A DNA stretch of 50,420 bases from Nitrospira sp. GTDB taxonomy: Bacteria; Nitrospirota; Nitrospiria; Nitrospirales; Nitrospiraceae. This document shows, one piece after another, positions 25,584 to 33,757 of the stretch. The position numbers and the translations under genes were made by a program. The notes below the pieces were generated by a model. That model was not told the DNA's origin, searched no databases, and saw nothing but the letters and a program-made list of their open reading frames with translations. Location of the stretch: assembly GCA_005116955.1 (NCBI GenBank), contig SWDI01000004.1, positions 118,731 through 169,150 of the forward strand. Direction: 5' to 3'. Positions within the stretch are counted from its first letter, which is position 1, and the number at the start of each line of letters is the position of its first letter.

Positions 25584-26267
25584 CTAGTTGAGCTCGATCT
25601 CTAAGGTGGTGGCCGGAGGGGCCGCGATCTGGAGAGTCTTCTGCCCGTCAGATGAGCGGGCAATATTCATCAAAGTGCCCAGTAGCCATTCCTTAAGGAG
25701 TTCTACAATATCATGTTCTTTGATCGAATAGACTGTCCCCTTTGTTCCGAAATGCGAGAGCACCCGGTTGTCAGCCGGTGGAATTCCAAATACAAAGGAC
25801 GTCAAACGCTTCTCGGCGATCATTCTCTGAACGATATCCGCCGCCCCTTGCCAATCGTCTGTTGGCGCTCCATCGCTCATTAGTACTATCCAGGGCCTAG
25901 TGTACGGAATGCCGGCCGCCTTCAATTCTTGTACTTGAAGCTCGAGCTCTCCTATGGCTGCGGTGACGGCATCTCCCATGGGCGTGTTTCCAACGGCAAC
26001 TAATTTGGGCATGGTGACCTTGTCTAATGATTGCCTCTGTATAGGAGCGTCCACTCGGCCACCAAATGTAACAAGAGTCAGCAAAACACTATCGGCGAGT
26101 CGGTCCTCCTTCTTTGCCGCGTCAATAAAATCCGCCAACCCTTTGTTGAGCAGTTCAATCCGGTTATTCTCTTGCATTGAACCTGATGTATCCAGCACAA
26201 GGATGATTGGTGTCCGCTTGACCGCATCGGTTAATTCTGCATCAATCGCTGGCCTGAGGTCATTCAT
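25584..26267 (-). CDS. TerY-like von Willebrand factor A domain protein
   Basis: This 227-residue protein is essentially one VWA domain. The metal-binding MIDAS residues are complete: DTSGS at 26-30, Thr95 in GNTPMGDA and Asp132 in MSDGAPTDD. The closing strand region is TSFVFGIPPADNRVLSHF. TerY proteins have this form; here the usual C-terminal zinc domain is absent. ATG 26267 is preceded by AGGAGTAGGA, a strong ribosome site. VWA proteins typically act as scaffolds, so it may bring kinase and phosphatase to a target. It is the first gene of the triad and follows two basic proteins. Confidence 0.88.
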   Translation of the reverse strand: MNDLRPAIDAELTDAVKRTPIILVLDTSGSMQENNRIELLNKGLADFIDAAKKEDRLADSVLLTLVTFGGRVDAPIQRQSLDKVTMPKLVAVGNTPMGDAVTAAIGELELQVQELKAAGIPYTRPWIVLMSDGAPTDDWQGAADIVQRMIAEKRLTSFVFGIPPADNRVLSHFGTKGTVYSIKEHDIVELLKEWLLGTLMNIARSSDGQKTLQIAAPPATTLEIELN

Positions 26268-26335
26268 TGAATTCCTACTCCTTTCCTACTCCATTCGCCT
26301 GATGGTTCTGGTACTCGGTCAGTGAAGTTGATCCA

Positions 26336-26731
26336 TTATCTCCGAGTTGGCTGACGCACGACGTGTTGCTGTTGTTTTTGCGTTTGGCTCGGAGCTTGCG
26401 TGCTTCTTGGCGCAGTCGTCGTTGCTTGGACTGCCTGTCGCTTCCGATCGAGAATCGCCTGGTCACGCGCCTGCTTGTCCTTGGCAAGGACTTCGGCGCG
26501 GACTTTGTTCCCCTTGGCAATCCGAGCCTCTTCTTGCCGTCTGATTTCTAGATCGCGTTGTTTCTGTTGCTCTGCACGCAGGGTGGCTGGGATTTGCTTG
26601 AACTGTATCTCGGCCCGTGCCTTGGTCAGACGTGGCTTGACCTGGCGTTCCCAGACCTTACCTGTGGCGGTCGTGAGCGATTGTCCTACGACCTGCGCGC
26701 CTACGTTCCCGAGGAAGTCCGTCGGCTTCAC
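26336..26731 (-). CDS. Basic, charged helical protein, unknown function
   Basis: The GTG at 26731 is chosen as start because AGGAAG lies 7 nt upstream and it follows the preceding stop by one base; ATG 26788 would overlap the upstream gene by 56 nt. The protein has about 131 residues. It has a short N-terminal part, a long highly charged helix (RAEQQKQRDLEIRRQEEARIAK region) and a Gln/Thr/Pro-rich tail (STQAPSQTQKQQQ). No catalytic motif is seen. Its position directly before the VWA gene suggests a role as substrate, adaptor or nucleic-acid binder for the triad. Confidence 0.6.
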   Translation of the reverse strand: MKPTDFLGNVGAQVVGQSLTTATGKVWERQVKPRLTKARAEIQFKQIPATLRAEQQKQRDLEIRRQEEARIAKGNKVRAEVLAKDKQARDQAILDRKRQAVQATTTAPRSTQAPSQTQKQQQHVVRQPTRR

Positions 26732-26732
26732 T

Positions 26733-27128
26733 TCAGGGCTTCCTGGCAGCGCGGTTAAAGGTGGGAGTGATGGATGGCGTATTGGCAAGGCCTCGCTTCA
26801 TGGTTTGAGTGCGAGCGGCCTGCTTGGTTTTCGTTTGGTTGACTGCAGCGCGCACGGCCTGGCGTTTCTTTTGCTCGACCAGCGACATATTCTGTGCAGG
26901 CTTGGTGGCGCGCGGGCCAGGTGGATTAAGGACCAGTTGAGGAGCTAGTTTGTGCTTGTTCACGGGCCTAGCTGCGGCTGCATTAAACGCTGGTTTGACT
27001 TTTGGAGCGGCTAGCGCGGCCGCGTTGAAAGACTTAGAGAGCGTAGGTTTTCCAAGGGACGGGCTCCGATTTCCCTGGGCAGATTTCCGTAGCTCTAGAG
27101 CGCGAGCGACTGGATCTTTCTTCTGCAT
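26733..27128 (-). CDS. Very basic low-complexity protein, unknown function
   Basis: This 131-residue protein is rich in Ala, Lys, Arg, Pro and Asn (FNAAALAAPKVKPAFNAAAA) with almost no acidic residues. It is probably disordered and may bind nucleic acid or membranes. No domain is recognised. ATG 27128 is preceded by GGAGGTTCC, a good ribosome site. It is the first gene of the minus-strand unit that runs into the VWA, PP2C and kinase genes and shares a 224-bp divergent promoter region with the coupling ATPase. Confidence 0.65.
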   Translation of the reverse strand: MQKKDPVARALELRKSAQGNRSPSLGKPTLSKSFNAAALAAPKVKPAFNAAAARPVNKHKLAPQLVLNPPGPRATKPAQNMSLVEQKKRQAVRAAVNQTKTKQAARTQTMKRGLANTPSITPTFNRAARKP

Positions 27129-27251
27129 AATACTGGAACCTCCTCCCTAATAGGACCAATCAATCCCAATTCTGACCTGTTAAAAGCGATGGGGAGCCAC
27201 TATACAGAATCTCTCATCTCCTTTTCCAGAAGCATCTCAGGCCTGCTCGCC

Positions 27252-27267
27252 CCCTACTTTAGTAGGG
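27252..27267. promoter_or_regulatory. Perfect palindrome in divergent promoter region
   Basis: CCCTACT-TT-AGTAGGG is a perfect 7+7 inverted repeat midway between the divergent basic-protein gene (27128) and the coupling ATPase (27353). Such a site is a natural candidate operator coordinating both directions. It has no following T-tract, so it is not a typical terminator. Confidence 0.5.
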
Positions 27268-27352
27268 AGGGCAAGGGCGATGCCGTCCTTGTATATAGTG
27301 GGCACTCCCAATATTGATAACTCATCAGTGACAAGCGAAAGGCACTGCGCTT

Positions 27353-29053
27353 ATGCAGCACGGAGTATTTTCACGTCTGATTACGAACCGTTTATTGGTC
27401 TATGCCAGAATCAAACAACTCCTCATCGCGTCGGTGATTCTTGGTCTAGCGTGGCTTGTAATTGATTGGGATACGTGGGAATTACAGGCCCGTGTGGTTA
27501 TAACGGGTTGTATTTTATTGAGTGGACTGGCGGGACTTATCTGGGGAGAGATTGAACGTGTCAGAAGGACCCATGGGTTCCGACTCTTCCCGCCTGGCAC
27601 AGGAACCTTGGGATCTCGACAGGCAAAAGCAAATGAACGGTTGGCGTCGATGTGGGAGCTCTGGACGTGGCGCTGGAAAAAGCCAGCCTGGAAAGGGGCG
27701 ATTCGTTATGGACGTGTCCTTCCTGAGCACAGGTTCTTTGGATTTCCCCCCAACCTCAGAGTTGCGGGTCCGCCTGGTGATCCAAGGCATGTCATTACCA
27801 TTGCCGGTGCTCGCAGCGGAAAAGGGAGGGCCATGCTCGTTCCCAATCTGCTGCTCTACGAAGGGTCCACGATCGTTGTGGATCCGAAGGGCCAATTGGC
27901 AGCCATTACGGCTCATGTGCGCGGAAACGGCTCTGCGCGTGTGCGCAAATTCCTGGGGCAGGATATCTTCATCGTTGACCCAGAGAATATAGTTACGTCT
28001 CACCCTGTGAAGGCATCCTTCAATCCGCTGTCCATAATCGACGAACACGATCGAGAGTCCGTTCGGTACGCCAAGATTATTGCGGAGACGTTGGTTCCCC
28101 CAACAAGCAGCTCGGATGCCAATGCCGAATTTTTTGTAAAGCAGGCGCGGGCATTGTTGGAAGCCGCGATCCTCCATGTGGCGACCTTCGAACCAGAGGC
28201 TTCACGCCATTTACCGCAGGTCCGAAAGCTGCTTATGCAGGGAAGTGATTTCGATCTCCATATTATCGAGGATGAATTCGCACTTGCTGGTTTGCCGGCA
28301 CCTGTCGATAATCCGATTGACGCCTTTATTTATATGATGTCCAGAAACCCAGCATTTGGTGGGGAAATCCAAGGCGTGGCCAATCGTCTCCTGGCCGCAC
28401 AATCTTCACAGCGAACCGATATTCTCGGTGAGGTTGGGAATGCTATCAGCTTTATCGGCACGCCCGGGATTCAAGAATTTCTTGATGGGTCTGCAGGGCC
28501 GATGTTCAGTTTTCAGCAGCTGCGTGACAAAGCCACAACCATTTACATTTGCATGAGCAACACCGCGCTGCAGCGGCAGGAACGCAACTTATTGCGGATG
28601 TTGGTTGAGCTGGCAGCGGTTACGCTTGAGCGGACGCCCAAACGCAAAGACGATTGGCCAGTTCTGATTCTGATGGACGAGTTTTATTCACTTGGATATT
28701 TGAAATCGATCGATGTCGGCATTGGTGCCTTTGCGGGGTATGGAATCCTACTCTGGCCAGTTGTGCAGTCTGTCACCCAACTGAAGGAGCACTACCCAAA
28801 GACCTGGGAGAATCTTTTGGCCAATTGTCGAGCACAGCAGTATTTCGGTCAATTAGACCCTGAGACTCACAAACATCTTTCGGATCGTTTAGCAGGATTG
28901 TACTCACCCGTTGAACTCGCATCTAATATTTTTGCCATGGAGGATCGCCGCCAAGTCGTCACGTTTGCCGACCGGCCCACCTCGATGCTGGAATTGACCT
29001 ACTATGACGAGATCTTCCCCTCCAGCCATTACGATGTAGACCCCTATCTGTAG
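27353..29053 (+). CDS. VirD4/TraG-like coupling ATPase
   Basis: This 566-residue protein matches type IV coupling proteins. Two N-terminal membrane helices (LLIASVILGLAWLVI, VVITGCILLSGLAGLI) are followed by a RecA-like ATPase. Its Walker A is GARSGKGR (152-159), with MLVPNLLLYEG and IVVDPKGQ after it as in VirD4/TraG, and its Walker B is VLILMDEF (437-444). The family uses ATP to pass DNA or protein substrates through the inner membrane. No relaxase or VirB-type genes are visible nearby, so conjugation is unlikely to be its only job. It is transcribed divergently from the triad and shares its intergenic control region. Confidence 0.88.
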   Translation: MQHGVFSRLITNRLLVYARIKQLLIASVILGLAWLVIDWDTWELQARVVITGCILLSGLAGLIWGEIERVRRTHGFRLFPPGTGTLGSRQAKANERLASMWELWTWRWKKPAWKGAIRYGRVLPEHRFFGFPPNLRVAGPPGDPRHVITIAGARSGKGRAMLVPNLLLYEGSTIVVDPKGQLAAITAHVRGNGSARVRKFLGQDIFIVDPENIVTSHPVKASFNPLSIIDEHDRESVRYAKIIAETLVPPTSSSDANAEFFVKQARALLEAAILHVATFEPEASRHLPQVRKLLMQGSDFDLHIIEDEFALAGLPAPVDNPIDAFIYMMSRNPAFGGEIQGVANRLLAAQSSQRTDILGEVGNAISFIGTPGIQEFLDGSAGPMFSFQQLRDKATTIYICMSNTALQRQERNLLRMLVELAAVTLERTPKRKDDWPVLILMDEFYSLGYLKSIDVGIGAFAGYGILLWPVVQSVTQLKEHYPKTWENLLANCRAQQYFGQLDPETHKHLSDRLAGLYSPVELASNIFAMEDRRQVVTFADRPTSMLELTYYDEIFPSSHYDVDPYL

Positions 29054-29248
29054 CAGCAGAAAGCAGATGCGATCTCTCATGACGAAGACGGGCAAGACTT
29101 GCAATGAAAAGCTTCAAAGGGTCGTAAGGAGGAGTAATCTCCTGCTGAATAATCAAGCCAATAAGGGCCACTGCCGATCCTAGTGATTCACTGTCCGAAT
29201 CCGTAGCCGTGGATCTGAGCGGATAACGAAAGCGCTTATCCTCGAGAT

Positions 29249-29898
29249 CTACCGGTTCACCATTAGCTCGAACATATGTGTGGACGAGTCCGACACCGCT
29301 CTCACCTGGCGACCGTCGACACTGAAATCGACAGTCCACCTTGTCTCTCGATCGCCAGGCAGGGCCTGTTCACCTGCAACGCCACCCATCTCAAGATTGT
29401 AGATTCGGACAAAGTTCCCATAGCGATACTCGCCGTCAAGTGGATCCTTGTTGCCTCTGATGCTTCCAGCGATGGCCAGAAGTTTCACTTCGGTGAGAGC
29501 GCGAAGCCGGACCATTGCCAAGCAACGTCCGCGAATTCCGCCTTGGCGACGATCTGACGTGCATGCGTATTGAACAAACAGAGGCCGTAGTTCGTCAGGT
29601 AGAGCAAGTAGGCGTCGTTATCGAGCAATTTGAACGCCCGAATGGTGCTATCCCAATTCCCATCGAATCCGGAGGATTTCACCACTCTGAACTTTTCGCC
29701 TCGCGAGAACATGAACGTTCCCGTCGTATCAACAAGCGAGACCCCAGGGGCGTCAATACCGCGTAAGACCGCGCCAAATGTCTTATGCGTGATCCAAAAA
29801 CAGTTGCCAGCGTAAACGCACTTGGTTGTATAGCCTAGCGACCCTGCGCCATCGAGTAGGAAGCCTACTGTGGTCCAATCTCGCCTCAGCATACTCAC
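29249..29898 (-). pseudogene. Propeller-like protein gene broken by a frameshift
   Basis: Two overlapping minus-strand frames, 29898-29485 and 29521-29249, read as one protein if a single base is restored near 29488. The first ends FALSPK-stop while the second continues KLLAIAGS, as in a WD40/YVTN-type blade (F-x-L-S-P-x-x-K-L-L-A). Strand-rich pieces such as DNDAYLLYLTNYGLCLFN and VDFSVDGRQVRAVSDS support a propeller or similar beta fold. Further protein-like sequence continues in a third frame to about 29090, so a second frameshift is possible. It follows the DUF1566-like gene by 29 bp. A sequencing error cannot be excluded. Confidence 0.65.
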
Positions 29899-29927
29899 GA
29901 ATTAGTAAGGGATGGATCACCGACTTG

Positions 29928-30545
29928 TTAGACGGTTCTAACCAGCATGATTGGAAGACGTGTTTTGACCTCCGTGTCCCATATCCACCTATCGGCGTTC
30001 GCTGCCCACGCGCAATTGTGTATTGATCTGAGAAACGGAACCCACCAGGTGTGCAGGAGAGTTTCATGGCGCTCGGTGGCGGTCCAATGGTATTGATCGT
30101 AGCCAAGCTGCATCACGGTACTCCTTTTCCCAAGACCAGAATCTCGAAGTCCCAATAGCGTGTACCATTCAGCGAGGGTGGGAAGGCGCCAGTCATCGTA
30201 GCCAGCAAATACCACATGACAAGTACCCCGTGTATACCCAAAATTCATCCCTGTCGAGCGGAACTGCTCTGCCGAAAGACCGATGGTACCGCTTTCTGTA
30301 AGCCCAACTCGCACTCCGCAACCGAACTGTTGCTTGGCTTCTACCCACGAATAAAGGGAGGGCGAACCTAAGAACTCACGCCCATTCCACCGCATTCCCC
30401 ACGGAGCCTGGATCCACATAAGACCAGCTTCCGCGCAAATGGCCGTTCCATTTCCCGTAACAGCCCAAGAAACCTTGCGTGGACCAATGAAGTGGCCCGT
30501 GTCTTCCGATCCTGTAGGAAGCTTCCACTCGAGGACAACGTTCAT
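29928..30545 (-). CDS. DUF1566-like (Lcl C-terminal type) protein
   Basis: This 205-residue protein has an aromatic- and glycine-rich domain with the elements GLMWIQAPWG, SWVEAKQQ, DDWRLPTLAEWYTLL and HWTATER. The sequence W-R-L-P-T-x-x-E-(W/L) followed later by a Trp-Thr-Ala-Thr-Glu element is characteristic of DUF1566/Lcl C-terminal domains, which are related to formylglycine-enzyme-like folds. No signal peptide is evident. GGGAGAGCGAGGAG precedes the ATG. The role is unknown; such domains often occur in surface or phage-tail-like proteins. It lies just upstream of the frameshifted propeller gene. Confidence 0.75.
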   Translation of the reverse strand: MNVVLEWKLPTGSEDTGHFIGPRKVSWAVTGNGTAICAEAGLMWIQAPWGMRWNGREFLGSPSLYSWVEAKQQFGCGVRVGLTESGTIGLSAEQFRSTGMNFGYTRGTCHVVFAGYDDWRLPTLAEWYTLLGLRDSGLGKRSTVMQLGYDQYHWTATERHETLLHTWWVPFLRSIHNCAWAANADRWIWDTEVKTRLPIMLVRTV

Positions 30546-30702
30546 CTTTTTGCTCCTCGCTCTCCCTTACTAGAAATTGCAGGGCTATGTTTCACGTCGA
30601 CGAACTGGATGGCGTGGCCATCAAGCTATCGGGCGAGACCGAATAGGACGAAGCCTGTATCGGCGGATCGCAAAGACCGTCGCTGTCCCGACCAATATAG
30701 GC

Positions 30703-31209
30703 TCAAAGATTCTTGATGCGCTGAAGAATTCGAACAAAATCATGGCCGTGTATCAGTTCTCTGCTTTGTGAGTCTAGCCTAAATCCCAGTATTAGCCTTC
30801 CCACCATACCTCTGTCTTTTCCGAGATAGTAGCGAAGGTCGTTTACAGCTTCCGGATATCCACAATGTTGCTGGTTTCTGTGATTGAAAACAAGGAATAG
30901 TGGGCCGTCTTCATAAAAGAGCGCAATGGTCACTTTGTCACCATCTTGAATACCGATATCTGTTTTTAGGTCGACTCTGGTCACCGAAAATATATCCTCG
31001 AATGCATCGTTCGTCTCGGAACGTCCTTTTTGGAAAATGAATCTTGCACCACCATCTGCCAACCCATGATTCGCACGATATGTTCCTGTTTTAATGAATA
31101 TGGGCACATGCTCACCAGCGAGACAACATGCTTCATGTAATGGACATGCTTCCATGACGGCGTATTCCAAGACACGGGTTACCTTATCGGCAGACCCAAG
31201 GTATCGCAT
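30703..31209 (-). CDS. Hypothetical protein, island gene
   Basis: This 168-residue soluble protein is not recognised. GGAGTG lies directly before ATG 31209, a usable ribosome site. Two closely spaced cysteine groups (ACPLHEACC) near residue 25 could bind a metal or form a disulfide. The middle shows alternating strands (PLFLVFNH, VTIALFYED). It lies on the minus strand between the DUF1566-like gene and the small envelope protein, probably in the same transcript. Confidence 0.6.
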   Translation of the reverse strand: MRYLGSADKVTRVLEYAVMEACPLHEACCLAGEHVPIFIKTGTYRANHGLADGGARFIFQKGRSETNDAFEDIFSVTRVDLKTDIGIQDGDKVTIALFYEDGPLFLVFNHRNQQHCGYPEAVNDLRYYLGKDRGMVGRLILGFRLDSQSRELIHGHDFVRILQRIKNL

Positions 31210-31250
31210 TCACTCCGATTGACAACATGGTAGTGCTATCGTGTGGTCGT

Positions 31251-31778
31251 TCAGTCGGCGCTTCGGGTTTCTTGTATGCGAATCATTCGTGCATCGAGAT
31301 CATCCGACAACTTCTCCAAGGCCGCGACTTGGGCATTCATGATCAGGGCAAATACTCTTTTGTATTTATCCATGGCTTCCGCCTTGGTGCGTACCCCCTC
31401 CAGGAAAGTGGCTGAATCGCCAGCAAACTCTTTTCCGGCAAAGTACCATTCATCCTGCTGTTCTTTGGTGAACCACATGCGGAGCAATAAATAGGTCTCG
31501 CGAAACCACCGCGCTTCGTCTTCATCATCATACTTCCCTTCGTCTTCATCATCATTTGGCGCAGCGAGATTCATCACGCTCTGTACTAGCCGGAGTCCTT
31601 TCGCGCACTGGGTAGCCAACTGAGCCTTCGCCTCGAAGAACTCGGCACGCGTGGTCAGGGTTGCCAAGGTTTGGGGACTCGGCAGGACGGCATTTACGGG
31701 GGAATGCTCTTGCGCGGAGGCAATCCCAGCCGAAGAAAGACTAAAAGCGAGGATCATCAGGTACCGTACGAGCACCAT
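31251..31778 (-). CDS. Exported helical protein, paralogue family A
   Basis: From ATG 31778 this is a 175-residue protein with a signal peptide (YLMILAFSLSSAGIASAQE). The mature part is helical and acidic in the middle (NDDEDEGKYDDEDEARWF). Its order of elements parallels the C-terminal half of the protein at 32494: AKGLRLVQSVM against AEGLRLSQKVI, and AQVAALEKLSDDL against VQVATLEKFSRNL. The N-terminal part also resembles the truncated gene at 33323 (SPQTLATLTTR against SPQTMATLTTR). No function is known. It lies 41 bp after the upstream hypothetical gene, facing away from the next gene. Confidence 0.7.
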   Translation of the reverse strand: MVLVRYLMILAFSLSSAGIASAQEHSPVNAVLPSPQTLATLTTRAEFFEAKAQLATQCAKGLRLVQSVMNLAAPNDDEDEGKYDDEDEARWFRETYLLLRMWFTKEQQDEWYFAGKEFAGDSATFLEGVRTKAEAMDKYKRVFALIMNAQVAALEKLSDDLDARMIRIQETRSAD

Positions 31779-31891
31779 TCCCAATACCTACTTTGGGTTC
31801 ACGAACCAGCCCTCTATATCACGAACCCCTAATCAATGGCGAGTTGGTTGATTCGAGAAGCTTTGTAGAGACCAAGACCGCCTTACACGGT

Positions 31892-32287
31892 CTAGTCGAA
31901 GAGAGCGCGCGATCTGTGCACTGTCATACACTGGATCGAGGTCAATCCAAGGTCGAGTTCACGGGGCGGATAAACTTCGTCATAAATTTTCTCTATGGTT
32001 TTCTCGCAAACTGACTTACCTGTGTTAATCGTGCGCCCACTGATTGGGCCAAGAAGCAGGAAGAGAGCACTCAAATGATCGTGAGATATTTCGAAAACCT
32101 GCTCTTGGCCATGCAGGATGTCGCCGACTTCTTTCGCCATTTCCGGCATTACGCCAGAATAAATATCAACATGGCTAATTCTTTCGGCTGCACCAAGACT
32201 CAACGCGGCAAGATCACCCCGCTTATCATCGGGCATCTCTAGAACAATATTGTCACCGACCCTTCCGTGAAATCGCATTGATAACAC
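31892..32287 (-). CDS. Hypothetical protein with unclear start
   Basis: From ATG 32287 this is a 131-residue protein of unknown function. The in-frame sequence upstream to about 32395 is also protein-like (RVGVTIIDCRRIGNKESLPLV) but has no ATG, GTG or TTG. An ATG at 32413 lies in a neighbouring frame and would join by a one-base shift. The gene may therefore be longer and frameshifted. The region ISHDHLSALFLLLGPISG is the most conserved-looking part. It is on the minus strand. Confidence 0.5.
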   Translation of the reverse strand: MLSMRFHGRVGDNIVLEMPDDKRGDLAALSLGAAERISHVDIYSGVMPEMAKEVGDILHGQEQVFEISHDHLSALFLLLGPISGRTINTGKSVCEKTIEKIYDEVYPPRELDLGLTSIQCMTVHRSRALFD

Positions 32288-32493
32288 CAGAGGTAGCGAT
32301 TCTTTATTGCCGATGCGTCGACAGTCAATGATTGTAACTCCAACACGGCGCTTCTCAACACGGCACCTTTCGGCCCTGATATACCTAGTTCACCCTCGTG
32401 AGTCTAATCATGGTAGGTTGACCATCCAGTTTGTAATGGTGACACATGGTTCAGACCTACGGTCTATCTGACCAATAAAGGAGGCACGTGAGC

Positions 32494-33318
32494 ATGAATC
32501 CTGACTGGGTATCGGTGGTGGGAGTCTTCTTTGGCGAGATTTTGAAGCACTGGATGTTCTTCCTAGGGGCTGTCGTTCTGATAATTTCGCTCCTCTCGTT
32601 TGAAACGATGGTGCTCCGGCGCAAGGCTTCCCGAACAGGATATGTTGTAATCCTCGCTTCATGTCTTCTCTTTATGAGTTTTGCGGTCTGGCAAGATCAA
32701 CATCATCAAATTCGAGACGATTTGAACAGGCTTCAAGCTTCCGACACTGAAAAAGACAGGTTATCTGGCCAAGTCGATAAGCTTTCGAAGTTCGTTGAAC
32801 AACAGGATAGGCTGCTGACCGACAAATCTAATGCCCTGGTATCTATTGAAGCGCAATATCAGACGGCGCAACGCGCCTTGGCCGTGGAGAAGGAGAAATA
32901 CCGATCTACTTATGCAAGGGCCCGGTTGGCATCCCTTCGCGCAGAAGGTCTACGTCTCTCACAGAAGGTCATTGCCAATCCCAACGAACCAATGCCAGAT
33001 TGGGAATTCGATGCCTGGTCGCAAGCGACCGAGAGAACTTTGTATACGCTGTTCCATCGAGAGCAGATTCAGGATTTCAACGCCGCTCGAAAGGCTGCGC
33101 TCACTTATATGAGAAATTATTACGACGACTACCTGGCTCGCTCCGGGGGAGTTTTGATGGAGGAGGAGTTTAAGGAATTTCAGAGCAGGCTGATCGCTCT
33201 ATACATTTCAGTTCAGGTTGCGACGCTGGAAAAGTTTTCGAGAAATCTCAACTCAGGACCATTAAAAAACGATAAATCAATTATTTATTGGCAAGAGCTC
33301 ATCACACAAAATCGCTGA
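32494..33318 (+). CDS. Membrane-anchored coiled-coil protein, paralogue family A
   Basis: ATG 32494 is chosen because AAAGGAGG lies 9 nt upstream; GTG 32488 is too close to that site. The 274-residue protein has two N-terminal membrane helices (WMFFLGAVVLIISLLSF, VVILASCLLFMSFAVW), then a long coiled coil (LSGQVDKLSKFVEQQDRLL to about residue 140). A helical C-terminal domain like that of the exported protein at 31251 follows (AEGLRLSQKVI, VQVATLEKFS). It would place this domain on a stalk at the membrane. The partner and function are unknown. Confidence 0.7.
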   Translation: MNPDWVSVVGVFFGEILKHWMFFLGAVVLIISLLSFETMVLRRKASRTGYVVILASCLLFMSFAVWQDQHHQIRDDLNRLQASDTEKDRLSGQVDKLSKFVEQQDRLLTDKSNALVSIEAQYQTAQRALAVEKEKYRSTYARARLASLRAEGLRLSQKVIANPNEPMPDWEFDAWSQATERTLYTLFHREQIQDFNAARKAALTYMRNYYDDYLARSGGVLMEEEFKEFQSRLIALYISVQVATLEKFSRNLNSGPLKNDKSIIYWQELITQNR

Positions 33319-33322
33319 AGAT

Positions 33323-33532
33323 CTAACGGTGCGGACAACCTGGCCGAAAACCTTTCGCACACTGCGTTGCTAAATGAGCCTTCGTCTGGAACAACTCGAC
33401 ACGTGTTGTCAGGGTCGCCATGGTTTGGGGGCTCGGCGGGTCGGTGTGTATGGGTGGATGATCCTGCGCGGATGCAATCTCGACCAAAGAAACACCGAGA
33501 GTCAGGAATATCGCGTACCGTTTGAGCATCAT
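33323..33532 (-). pseudogene. Truncated paralogue of the exported family A protein
   Basis: The first ~57 residues parallel the protein at 31251: signal peptide (RYAIFLTLGVSLVEIASAQ), then DPPSPQTMATLTTRVELFQTKA and LATQCAKGF. Then it stops with RPGCPHR instead of entering the long helical domain. It is convergent with the gene at 32494 and ends 5 bp beyond that gene, suggesting deletion during rearrangement. Confidence 0.7.
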
Positions 33533-33757
33533 CTATCAACACCTAGAGCATGCGGTCCACGAACCAGTACTCTATATCATGAACGCGTAATCAAAGAGAG
33601 TTGGTGGGTTTTGAGCTCTGAGGAGATTAAGGCCGCCTCACCCAGTCGGCAGATCCCTGCGCATGAACGTGTGCGTATCTTAATGGAATGGACCCGTTCC
33701 TAATTTGTTCCGATCTCAGAAGAGCTCAAGCTGACATCGGGGACAGCAGCACAACCC

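Noticed and set aside
26275-26520. 81-codon minus-strand frame overlapping the charged helical protein
   Set aside because: It is an alternative frame within a Lys/Arg-rich gene and has no ribosome site; the frame at 26336-26731 fits the context better.
27515-28177. Minus-strand open frame of 220 codons opposite the coupling ATPase
   Set aside because: The ATPase frame is clear; the antisense frame has no domain and no ribosome site.
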